The translations under genes were made by a program, and so were the position numbers. 9,401 nt of DNA from Chloroflexota bacterium (GTDB lineage Bacteria > Chloroflexota > Dehalococcoidia > RBG-13-53-26). The notes below the pieces were generated by a model, which worked only from the letters and a program-made list of their open reading frames with translations, ran no database searches and had not been told where the DNA came from. Location of the stretch: positions 1 to 9,401 of the forward strand of contig JAUWXW010000046.1 in the NCBI GenBank assembly GCA_030616195.1, read 5' to 3'. Shown here piece after piece: positions 1-5,165 of this stretch. Every line of letters starts with the position of its first letter. The stretch's first letter is position 1.

Positions 1-225
1 GGTGACCCACTAGATAAAGCAGGGGCCTACGCCATACAGGATGCCCGGTTCCACCCTGTGGACCAGGTAAAGGGCTGTTACTTGAACGTGGTGGGCCTTC
101 CTCCCTGCACTCTGCTGCATCTCATGCACCGGATGGGCATATACCCCGTCATCGACCGGGATTGGTTACCTCCTGGCAACTGCCCGGATTGCCATCGCCT
201 GGCCAGGCAGGCCAGGGGGAAATAA
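1..225 (+). CDS. maf: Maf family nucleotide pyrophosphatase, C-terminal fragment
   Basis: Frame 1 is open from the first base to TAA at 223-225 and gives 74 residues with no start in the window, so the gene is cut by the left edge. It opens with GDPLDKAGAYAIQD, the conserved Maf/HAM1-like signature near the active site, followed by the usual GCYLNVVGLP strand. Family knowledge: Maf proteins are cytoplasmic nucleoside triphosphate pyrophosphatases that hydrolyse canonical or modified NTPs to NMP and PPi, as housecleaning enzymes linked to septum or division control. After NVVGLP there are about 40 residues ending in a Cys-x2-Cys pair (CPDC) and a basic tail. That is longer than compact Maf proteins such as the B. 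subtilis enzyme. It could bind a metal, but this is inference. The gene converges on the DUF6941 gene, leaving 135 nt between the stops. The family call is strong; the exact substrate cannot be told. Confidence 0.88.
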   Translation, partial: GDPLDKAGAYAIQDARFHPVDQVKGCYLNVVGLPPCTLLHLMHRMGIYPVIDRDWLPPGNCPDCHRLARQARGK

Positions 226-360
226 GACGAGCCTGCCCCCTCAAGGCAGAAGGGGCTTGTTTCACAGGTTGTTCTTTGAACACTGTCGAGAGTCGGGAAA
301 GACTCTGCCGCAGACAGGCCAAGGCCCGGAGGCGACACGCCGCGCAGGCCGCAGGGTCAA
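226..360. other. Convergent intergenic spacer with small hairpins
   Basis: This 135-nt spacer lies between two converging stop codons. A 6-bp hairpin AGAGTC/GACTCT with loop GGGAAA spans 289-306. A weaker stem (GCCCC/GGGGC) lies just after the Maf stop and is followed by TTGTTTC, a poor U-tract. Neither is a convincing intrinsic terminator, though either could help end transcription. No coding potential is evident. Confidence 0.4.
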
Positions 361-801
361 TCAGGGCAGTACGGTGCCATCTGAAGGCTTAACGTCTGGA
401 GGTGCTTTGGGTACGTGCATCACCCTCAAAGGTAATTCCTTCTTGGTCTCTCCGCCTATGAGGATGGCAAAGACGTAGTCTCCCTCCGTCTGGAATTTCA
501 CGTTGGCAAAGGTCATGATCGAGTTAACGTGTACCCGTCTCCCTGCTTCACCTCTCGGGATCTTAACGCTGCCCCGTACATCAAGGAGTGAATTGGCATC
601 GGCATCCAGGAGCTTGACCTGAATGTCCTTCTGCGTCTCCCATTCTGCCGCTCCAGCCTCTAACTGCAAGATGACCTGCATTTGGGGGTGAACCCAAGGC
701 AGGCGAGGGGCGTTTATGATGGTAAAAAGACCCATCACATTGAGTTTCCCCTCTCTGGTCACATTGGCGTAATCGGCCAACAGAGCTAGGCCAACTTCCA
801 T
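361..801 (-). CDS. DUF6941 family protein
   Basis: The 146-residue protein starts MEVGLALLADYANVTREGKL and continues NVMGLFTIINAPRLPWVHPQM. This matches the pattern I know for DUF6941: a short cytoplasmic protein opening with 'ALLCDYA..D..GKLNVLG.F' and then 'P..HPQ..V...'. No molecular function is established for the family. There is no signal peptide or membrane segment. The middle looks like alternating beta strands with an acidic/aliphatic pattern, ending in a Pro-rich tail. The start is the ATG at 799-801, because the family motif begins at residue 1. No Shine-Dalgarno sequence precedes it; instead a -10-like element ends 8 nt upstream, so the message may be leaderless. The gene stands alone, convergent with Maf and with 324 nt to the next gene. 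Family assignment fairly confident; role unknown. Confidence 0.8.
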   Translation of the reverse strand: MEVGLALLADYANVTREGKLNVMGLFTIINAPRLPWVHPQMQVILQLEAGAAEWETQKDIQVKLLDADANSLLDVRGSVKIPRGEAGRRVHVNSIMTFANVKFQTEGDYVFAILIGGETKKELPLRVMHVPKAPPDVKPSDGTVLP

Positions 802-1125
802 AATGCGCGATCATATCACGGTGCCCGCAATGATGCAAGAAGTAAGATGAGAAGGTGCTAGCACTGACTGGCTGGAGACTGACACTTAATGGTTAAGAAG
901 CGGCCACCAAGCAGTCAATCACCGCCGAACTTCCATGCAAAGGAAGAGCTCGGGAAGATGCTCCACGCGTAGAGAGTGATTCCAAGGGGAATTGATCTGG
1001 CTATGTTGTGTCCACCCCACCTTCGAGGGCTTGACCCGCAGGCAGCGCAGTCGGTTTTTGGGCAGCGGCCAACTCCTGAAAACGAAACTCCACCGGGTCG
1101 GGGGGATTATGTACAGGTGCTTTGG
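802..1125. other. Intergenic region, nothing recognised apart from the DUF6941 promoter
   Basis: About 320 nt separate the DUF6941 start from the lipoprotein stop. Beyond the promoter at 810-838 I see one short inverted repeat (CTTAA/TTAAG, near 886-898) and no plausible gene, RNA or terminator. Open frames here are short and lack protein-like composition. Confidence 0.5.
810..838 (-). promoter_or_regulatory. Putative sigma-70-type promoter of the DUF6941 gene
   Basis: Read on the minus strand, TTGCAT (833-838) is separated by exactly 17 bp from TATGAT (810-815, five of six consensus bases). The -35 matches only at TTG. The expected transcription start, 6-8 nt after the -10, falls at about 802-804. 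That is 1-3 nt from the ATG at 801, leaving no room for a ribosome binding site, and none is seen. Confidence 0.55.
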
Positions 1126-1902
1126 TCAGAGTTCCATTTCATCCGGATCTATCTCGGTGGCGGATTCCGCCTCGGGCGGTAACTCAATGCTGACCGGCTT
1201 ACCATAATCATAGACCACCATCTCCCATTCAATATCCGAGTCCAGACCTTCTACTCCCATAGACATATACATTTTCATAAAGAGGAATGTGTCCTTGGCA
1301 ACCCAGAATCTCATACTCATATCCATCAACTGGTCTTCGGGAAAGACCTCGTCTTGATCCATCGCTTCCCACAATTCGCTCATATCCGGCACAATCTCAA
1401 GCACATAGCAAGCAACGCCCCTTACGTTGTCCACTCCTACCTTCTCCCACTGCAAGGCTTCCTCCAACAGGCAAAGTTGCTCATCAACGGGGTTCGCTGT
1501 CTCCCAGTATTCCTCTCCGTCTGGCAGTATCGCTTTGACCCACTCATATCCGCCTCCCTCTGCCGGTAGCTTCAAATATATAGTGTCATTCAACATGTAA
1601 TACTCTGTCTCCACCGGTGTATCACATACGGTCATTTCCATTTCGAATTTCGCTCTCTTATTCTCAAAGTCCATTGCCCCCTTCAAGGAGGTATCAGAGG
1701 ACAACCCAGACGCCTTCATAGTCATATCATATCTACACGTTTTCACTTCCTCCCCAGATGCCTCAACCGCCGCCAGTATTAGCTCTACTGAGAGACCATT
1801 TTCGTCCCCAGAGAACTCATTTTCCCCACACCCAGATCCTGTTATTAATATGGCTGCAACAACCAGCAAAGCGAGCTTTGACCAGAATTTGCTGCTATTC
1901 AT
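1126..1902 (-). CDS. Secreted lipoprotein, LppX/LolA-like
   Basis: The 258-residue protein has an N-terminal lipoprotein signal: positive residues K5 and K9, a hydrophobic stretch at 10-21, and a cysteine at residue 25 in TGSGC. The lipobox is slightly atypical because the -3 position is Gly rather than Leu/Val. The mature part (about 26-258) is acidic and beta-rich, with repeated patterns such as 'MTMKASG', 'MDFENKRAKFEMEM', 'YYMLNDTIYLKLP' and 'MRFWVAKDTFLFMKMYM'. These resemble the half-barrel LolA/LppX/LprG fold that holds lipids or acts as a sensor domain on the outer face of the membrane. The substrate is unknown. The start is the ATG at 1900-1902, with a strong AGGAGGTGA ending one base before it. 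Its leader and first codons are partly duplicated 131 bp upstream. Four further cysteines are present in the mature part. The ATG is 374 nt from the ATG of the divergent DUF1614 gene. Confidence 0.8.
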   Translation of the reverse strand: MNSSKFWSKLALLVVAAILITGSGCGENEFSGDENGLSVELILAAVEASGEEVKTCRYDMTMKASGLSSDTSLKGAMDFENKRAKFEMEMTVCDTPVETEYYMLNDTIYLKLPAEGGGYEWVKAILPDGEEYWETANPVDEQLCLLEEALQWEKVGVDNVRGVACYVLEIVPDMSELWEAMDQDEVFPEDQLMDMSMRFWVAKDTFLFMKMYMSMGVEGLDSDIEWEMVVYDYGKPVSIELPPEAESATEIDPDEMEL

Positions 1903-1966
1903 TTCACCTCCTCACCATGCTGTCACGAACCTACAATTGACATATTTTGCAACAACAACCTAATAG
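1894..1966 (-). repeat. Direct repeat copy A: leader and start region of the lipoprotein gene
   Basis: This copy contains the lipoprotein ATG, its AGGAGG ribosome binding site and the upstream leader. The core 1894-1939 matches 2025-2071 at roughly 85% by eye, including an exact block CCTCCTCACCATGCTGT. A second matching block, ACAACCTAATAG at 1955-1966, pairs with ACAGCCTGATAG at 2092-2103. Confidence 0.8.
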
Positions 1967-2024
1967 CCATGTCTCAAAACCGGGGTTTTCGTCACTAAGA
2001 TCTCCTTTGTCAACACGATCCACT

Positions 2025-2103
2025 GTTATTCATTATGACCTCCTCACCATGCTGTGACGAATCTCCAATTGCCAGCATCGCAGAATAGCTGACAGCCTGA
2101 TAG
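2025..2103 (-). repeat. Direct repeat copy B: duplicated leader with aborted start
   Basis: This is the second copy of the lipoprotein leader, about 131 bp further upstream in gene sense. It keeps the GAGGAGG ribosome binding site and an ATGAAT start. The frame then reads only MNNSGSC before TGA (ATG at 2031-2033 on the minus strand). The first residues parallel the real gene's MNSS. It looks like the stub of a deleted tandem paralogue or a failed duplication. Confidence 0.75.
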
Positions 2104-2112
2104 TACGGTGAG

Positions 2113-2141
2113 ATTATAGCATAGAGGAGGAGTGGAGTCGG
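2113..2141 (-). promoter_or_regulatory. Putative promoter of the lipoprotein transcript
   Basis: On the minus strand a perfect TATAAT lies at 2113-2118, with a weak -35 (CCGACT, 2136-2141) 17 bp away. Transcription from here would run through copy B of the repeat before reaching the lipoprotein ATG, giving a leader of about 200 nt that carries the MNNSGSC mini-ORF. Confidence 0.5.
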
Positions 2142-2238
2142 CAGTAGCGACTAAAACGATACCTCTCAAATAGAACTCGTCGCAGCGTTCCTGCGGAACA
2201 GTCGGGGGTTTCATTACAGCTCAATTGCAGCACACACG

Positions 2239-2267
2239 TTGCCTGCCCGCAACGGCCCAGCTATACT
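2239..2267 (+). promoter_or_regulatory. Putative promoter of the DUF1614 gene
   Basis: TTGCCT (2239-2244, four of six consensus bases) and TATACT (2262-2267, five of six) are separated by 17 bp. The -10 ends 9 nt before the ATG at 2277, so the predicted transcript begins about 2-3 nt before the start codon. The GAGGG that precedes the ATG by 2 nt is too close to serve as a normal ribosome binding site. This is the second case in the window of a promoter placed for a leaderless mRNA. Confidence 0.6.
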
Positions 2268-2276
2268 CTGAGGGCT

Positions 2277-2930
2277 ATGGGTTGTGTCGGGCTCTTCGTA
2301 CTCCTCTTGATCCTCCTCCCGATCTTGCTGCTGCTCGTTTTCTTCGAGGTGGTCACCATTTCTTTCTCCAAGCTAGGCCTGTCCCCGGAGGCGGCTGTAG
2401 TGCTGTTGTTGCTTTGCCTGGTGGGCAGCGTGATCAACATTCCCTTAACGCGGCGCAGGATAGTCTCCCAGGAGCCGCGCCGCTTTCCTTTCCCGTTCTC
2501 ATTCTTGTTCCACACCCGGCCGCGGGTAAGGGAGCAAATCATTGCCATAAACGTGGGCGGCGCCATAATCCCCATTGGCTTTTCCTTATACCTGCTGGTC
2601 ATCAAAGCTCCCCTGGTACAGACAGCCATTGCCACGGCAGTAGTGGCGGTGGTAGCCAGAGTCATCGCCCGTCCCAGACCCGGGATAGGGATCGTGATGC
2701 CCCTGTGGATTCCGCCCCTGCTTTCCGTGGGGCTGGCCTTCCTAATTGCCCCGCAGAATGGCGCTCCCGTGGCCTACATCTCTGGAGCCATGGGCACCCT
2801 CATCGGAGCGGACCTGCTCAACTTCCCCTCCTTCCGCAAGCTGGGAGGCCGCATGCTGAGCATCGGCGGCGCCGGCGTTTTCGACGCCATTTTCCTGGTG
2901 GGGATAGGGGCTGCACTGCTGGCAGCATGA
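2277..2930 (+). CDS. DUF1614 family integral membrane protein
   Basis: The 217-residue protein has about seven hydrophobic segments (roughly residues 3-27, 37-57, 90-113, 115-132, 140-161, 164-183 and 195-217), so it sits in the cytoplasmic membrane. Conserved-looking family features are the NVGGAIIPIG segment, the GTLIGADLLN loop and a C-terminal SIGGAGVFDAIFLVGI. These match DUF1614, a family of predicted membrane proteins of unknown function found in bacteria and archaea. The loop between TM2 and TM3 is basic and Phe/Pro-rich (about residues 58-87) and is probably cytosolic. The length is usual for the family. The start is the only ATG fitting TM1; no in-frame ATG, GTG or TTG is visible just upstream. 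A same-strand overlapping frame (2225-2941) is a shadow. No transport substrate can be assigned. Confidence 0.85.
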   Translation: MGCVGLFVLLLILLPILLLLVFFEVVTISFSKLGLSPEAAVVLLLLCLVGSVINIPLTRRRIVSQEPRRFPFPFSFLFHTRPRVREQIIAINVGGAIIPIGFSLYLLVIKAPLVQTAIATAVVAVVARVIARPRPGIGIVMPLWIPPLLSVGLAFLIAPQNGAPVAYISGAMGTLIGADLLNFPSFRKLGGRMLSIGGAGVFDAIFLVGIGAALLAA

Positions 2931-3053
2931 AGAGAGCTTGAAGAGAGTCAATTTGGACGATGTCTGCGTAATACAGATTCGAGGTCACTGCCATGCGTCA
3001 AGCCACAGTCCATAGATGTTGTGATTGAGCAGACTTTGTAAGCCCGCTGTACC
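2931..3053. other. Convergent intergenic spacer, no terminator seen
   Basis: This 123-nt gap separates the stop codons of DUF1614 (+) and the phosphoesterase (-). I find no GC-rich hairpin with a T-tract on either strand. There is only a short direct repeat of GAAGAGAG (near 2929-2947). Confidence 0.4.
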
Positions 3054-3509
3054 TCAGACCATTACTATCCCAACCTTTATCTCGTCGTCGATGGTCAACA
3101 GTCCAAAGGAGTCCCTGGCTCGGCCTGGGTTGAACATAAGGCTTCCCTGGACGTACTGTGTACTAGGTTCATGAGAATGGCCATAGATGATAAGGTCTAC
3201 ATCGGCGAACATCCTTCTTATCCGGCCCTCTATTCCCCAGGGCGATCCCCAACCGTGTGTCAGCCCAATCCTTTTGCCATTAAGTACAAACAGATCCTTC
3301 TGTGGTAGCATTGCCTTGAGCTTGCCCGAGTCCATGTTGCCACACACAGCTTTCACCTCTGCCAACGTCCTGAGTCCGTCAAGCACAGCCTTTTCGGTGA
3401 AATCGCCGGCATGGACGATGAGGTCTACCCCAGCCAGCGCTTTGAGAACCGGGGCTGGCATTTCGTTGAGCGCCCTGACGTGAGTATCAGATATCACACC
3501 GACTCTCAT
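3054..3509 (-). CDS. YfcE/MJ0936-type metallophosphoesterase
   Basis: The protein is 151 residues from the ATG at 3507-3509, where the family fold begins (MRVGVISDTH). All calcineurin-like dimetal motifs are present: D8-x-H10 (SDTH), G35-D36 (HAGDF), G57-N58-x-D60 (GNMD), H85 (THGWG) and GHSH at 110-113. These residues bind two metal ions, usually Mn or similar, and hydrolyse phosphodiester bonds in the cytoplasm. The 150-185 aa YfcE/Vps29-like subclass fits this length. The physiological substrate is not known for most members. The frame can be extended to a TTG at 3578, adding 23 residues (MFWRHPSGGG...), but this lies before the first beta strand and looks non-coding. No strong ribosome binding site precedes the ATG (only TTGAG directly before it). 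The gene stands alone. Confidence 0.9.
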   Translation of the reverse strand: MRVGVISDTHVRALNEMPAPVLKALAGVDLIVHAGDFTEKAVLDGLRTLAEVKAVCGNMDSGKLKAMLPQKDLFVLNGKRIGLTHGWGSPWGIEGRIRRMFADVDLIIYGHSHEPSTQYVQGSLMFNPGRARDSFGLLTIDDEIKVGIVMV

Positions 3510-3607
3510 CTCAATGGAAGCCCTGTTGTCCGGTCTGATGGTTCTCACCCCGCCGCCCGACGGATGTCGCCAGAACAATCTTAACGGTAATCACGTTGTA
3601 TGGCCAT

Positions 3608-3613
3608 ATTATA
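3608..3613 (-). promoter_or_regulatory. -10 element probably serving the phosphoesterase gene
   Basis: A perfect minus-strand TATAAT lies about 100 nt upstream of the phosphoesterase ATG. The position 17 bp further upstream (TAGAGC, 3631-3636) is a poor -35. A GC-rich hairpin (3639-3670) lies directly behind it and could influence promoter use. Confidence 0.45.
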
Positions 3614-3638
3614 CCCATCTTGACGGTCATGCTCTAGC

Positions 3639-3670
3639 CCGCGGGGGCCTAGTCCTCGACAGCCCCGCGG
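3639..3670. repeat. GC-rich inverted repeat CCGCGGGG/CCCCGCGG
   Basis: There is a perfect 8-bp stem (3639-3646 with 3663-3670) around a 16-nt loop. Neither side is followed by a T-tract, so it is not a standard intrinsic terminator. It lies just upstream of the phosphoesterase promoter. Confidence 0.6.
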
Positions 3671-3700
3671 CCCCTTCGCTTCGCTAGCGCTGAGTAGGCA

Positions 3701-3737
3701 GGACTCCAACCCACGGATCAAGCCCCTTTTGGAGTCT
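3701..3737. repeat. 9-bp inverted repeat
   Basis: GGACTCCAA (3701-3709) can pair with TTGGAGTCT (3729-3737), giving eight Watson-Crick pairs and one G-U, across a 19-nt loop. It could form a hairpin in a plus-strand transcript running toward the response regulator. Its function is unknown. Confidence 0.55.
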
Positions 3738-3840
3738 GGGTCAGGCATATCCACCTCGCCATCCTGTCTCCTCTGCTACGCCAAAGGTCAGCGTGTGGAA
3801 TGTCCCGCTGCCCATCAATCCGACCCCACCAAACTGCTCC

Positions 3841-3920
3841 GACAGGCAGGCCAAAGGCGAAATCCTGCAAAGAATCGGATTACGCACCCTTCGGTAGGGA
3901 AACGGTGGCATGGGCCTCAC
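3841..3920 (+). ncRNA. Candidate structured RNA, c-di-GMP-I-riboswitch-like in parts
   Basis: This non-coding segment precedes the response-regulator gene. In order it shows GGCCAAA (3849-3855), a short GG-C-GAAA-T-CC stem capped by GAAA (3856-3865), TGCAAAG (3866-3872), CGGATTA (3876-3882), a CCC/GGG hairpin containing TTCGGTA (3887-3899) and CGGTGGCATGG (3903-3913). AGGCC (3848-3852) can close the whole by pairing with GGCCT (3913-3917). The order GGC-AAA, GAAA-capped helix, GCAAAG, CGG..TA, CGGTAG resembles the core of GEMM/c-di-GMP-I riboswitches. However, the usual GACGCAAAGC is not intact and the second helix is not clean. An alternative pairing, GCAGG (3846-3850) with CCTGC (3864-3868), is equally good. 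The existence of some conserved RNA is plausible; the class is only a hypothesis. Confidence 0.28.
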
Positions 3921-3928
3921 GTGGATGT

Positions 3929-4006
3929 GAGCCAAAAGGCTCAACTGGATGAGCCCTTGGGCTCGATGACGTGAGCCAAACGATCCTTGTCCTGAGCCAA
4001 ACGATC
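3929..4006 (+). repeat. Cluster of GAGCC hairpins and tandem 21-bp repeat
   Basis: Two adjacent hairpins, GAGCC-AAAA-GGCTC (3929-3942) and GAGCCC-TT-GGGCTC (3951-3964), are followed by two exact copies of TGAGCCAAACGATC (3972-3985 and 3993-4006) with a 21-bp period. The same TGAGCCAAA core also occurs at 3928-3936. A 21-bp spacing equals two helical turns, as expected for a protein bound on one face of DNA. The cluster lies about 300 nt upstream of the receiver gene. Confidence 0.7.
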
Positions 4007-4302
4007 ATGTCACCATAAGGAAGCGACCTTCCTCTTCCGCGTTGTCTACCGTTAGCTGGTTACTGGCGCGCTTTCTGGTTGACATAGGGGACTGCGTCTG
4101 GTTGGGGACCGGGTGTTAGAACTAGGGGAAAAAGGAGAGGTTTTGACTGAGTGGGCACTCGGCGTATGCCAGTGAGAGAGAACCATTGAAGGAGGCCCGA
4201 CAGATCAACAAAGCGAAAAGGGCAAGGGTAACACGTTCAGTCTCTCAATGCCCGCGAAAGCCGTCAGTTAGGGCAAAGAGGGCGCCGAAACAGGGGGAAG
4301 TG

Positions 4303-4662
4303 GTGAAAGTCCTTATGATAGAGGACGACCCGGAAATCATACAGAGTGTGTCCCTTGCCTTCCAGATGCGCTGGCCTGAAGCTAACTTGGTCTCCACCTA
4401 CCTGGGAAGGGAAGGAATAGAACTGGCGAGCAGGGAAGCTCCTGACATCATAATCCTTGATCTCGGCCTTCCTGATGTGAGCGGCTTTGAGGTATTGAGG
4501 GAGATCCGCCTTTTCTCCACTGTTCCCATCATTATCCTCACCGCAACGTCGGATAAGTCCTACATGGTCAGAGCGCTGGAGTGGGGGGCGGACGATTACG
4601 TTGTCAAGCCTTTCAAACACCTGAAGTTCCTGGCGCGGGTAAAGTCGCTGGCAGGCAGGTGA
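4303..4662 (+). CDS. Stand-alone response-regulator receiver protein
   Basis: From the GTG at 4303 the protein is 119 residues, one complete CheY/OmpR-type receiver. The acidic pair is D8/D9 (IEDD), the phospho-acceptor is D53 (IIILDLGLPDVSG), T80 follows beta4 (IIILTAT), and K102 lies in DDYVVKPF. A partner histidine kinase would phosphorylate D53, but none is encoded nearby. The GTG start is chosen because KVLMIEDD is the normal receiver N-terminus and GGGGGAAG lies just upstream. The frame stays open to a TTG at 4186, which would add 39 very basic residues (rich in K/R); this cannot be ruled out. The sequence after alpha4 (KPFKHLKFLARVKSLAGR) is typical of OmpR-family proteins with a DNA-binding domain, yet a stop follows at once. 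This is either a genuine single-domain regulator or one truncated by a frameshift. Confidence 0.85.
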   Translation: MKVLMIEDDPEIIQSVSLAFQMRWPEANLVSTYLGREGIELASREAPDIIILDLGLPDVSGFEVLREIRLFSTVPIIILTATSDKSYMVRALEWGADDYVVKPFKHLKFLARVKSLAGR

Positions 4663-4763
4663 AGTCAGGAATCCCGGTGCCTGCATTGTCTGGCCAGAAG
4701 CTACGCTTGATGGAGTGGCCAACCAGCAGTGCCCGACGACCGAGTTGCGGCTATGAGACCATT

Positions 4764-5165
4764 CTATGCCGTATCTACCTCGCTGGATATGTCGAGCGTT
4801 TGGCGCAATCTCTTCTTCTCAGATTGCCGTCTCTTTCGTTCCAGCCGTTGCTGAAGAGCACTCACAGGTGGCTTTGTCCTAACTCGCCGCTTTACGGGCC
4901 GGTTCAGTCTGGCCAGCTTTGCCCGAAGCCTGTTGAAAGCAGTTTCGAGATTAGTTGCCTGGGAACGGCGCTCTGAGGCAACAACCGTGACACCGGAAGG
5001 AAGGTGCCTCAAACGAACGGCCGTTTCCTTCTTGTCCCTCCTCTGCCCTCCCGGCCCAGAGGGCCTGAAGGTCTCAATGACTACCTCATTTCGCAGAGTG
5101 TCCAAATCTGCGGCGAAACGTCTTCTTGGAGTGTCATCCCGATTTGCGTCACCACTCGTTTCCAC
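4764..5165 (-). CDS. Release-factor-like GGQ protein
   Basis: The 133-residue protein contains a class-I release-factor peptidyl-hydrolase core. SGPGGQ (36-41) carries the universal GGQ loop that enters the ribosomal peptidyl-transferase centre, followed by KETAVRLRHLPSGV and ERRSQ. A long basic helical tail (about 85-128, KRRVR...RKRRQSEKKRLR) resembles the ribosome-binding tails of ArfB/YaeJ-type rescue factors. The codon-recognition domains of RF1/RF2 are absent, so it is not a normal termination factor; ribosome rescue is the likely but unproven role. The residues after GGQ are RRDK, where typical release factors have HVNK. The start is the GTG at 5163-5165, supported by AAGGAG 7 nt upstream. 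A possible promoter (TTGCTG at 5255-5260, 17 bp, TAACAT at 5232-5237, minus strand) precedes it. The gene converges on the receiver gene, with 101 nt between the stops. Confidence 0.85.
   Translation of the reverse strand: METSGDANRDDTPRRRFAADLDTLRNEVVIETFRPSGPGGQRRDKKETAVRLRHLPSGVTVVASERRSQATNLETAFNRLRAKLARLNRPVKRRVRTKPPVSALQQRLERKRRQSEKKRLRQTLDISSEVDTA

Larger units (their letters stand above)
3510..4302. other. Long non-coding region between phosphoesterase and receiver genes
   Basis: About 790 nt carry no convincing gene. The longest frames have no recognisable family, including a 67-codon minus-strand frame at 3741-3944. The region contains the phosphoesterase -10, two inverted repeats, the candidate RNA, the GAGCC cluster and a 6-bp hairpin AGGAAG/CTTCCT (4018-4033). 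A TTGACA occurs at 4079-4084, but no good -10 lies 16-18 bp after it. A weaker pair, TTGACT (4143-4148) and TATGCC (4165-4170), has a 16-bp gap and would be the nearest promoter to the receiver gene. Confidence 0.5.

Noticed and set aside
241..345. Possible cobalamin-riboswitch-like bases (CACTG, GGGAAAG, AGACAGGCC)
   Set aside because: The motifs are not in a canonical arrangement and the segment precedes no plus-strand gene; it lies between two converging stops.
2225..2941. 238-codon plus-strand frame overlapping the DUF1614 gene
   Set aside because: Pro/His/Arg-rich composition without any family signal; the overlapping frame at 2277-2930 has clear membrane segments and the DUF1614 pattern.
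3741..3944. 67-codon minus-strand frame in the long non-coding region
   Set aside because: No family, no start signal; it runs across the candidate RNA and hairpins, so it looks like a spurious frame over structured non-coding DNA.
3990..4008. Minus-strand GATCGTTTGGCTCAG resembling the 5' end of 16S rRNA
   Set aside because: Only a few bases match, the rest of the 16S sequence is absent, and the motif is part of the local 21-bp repeat.
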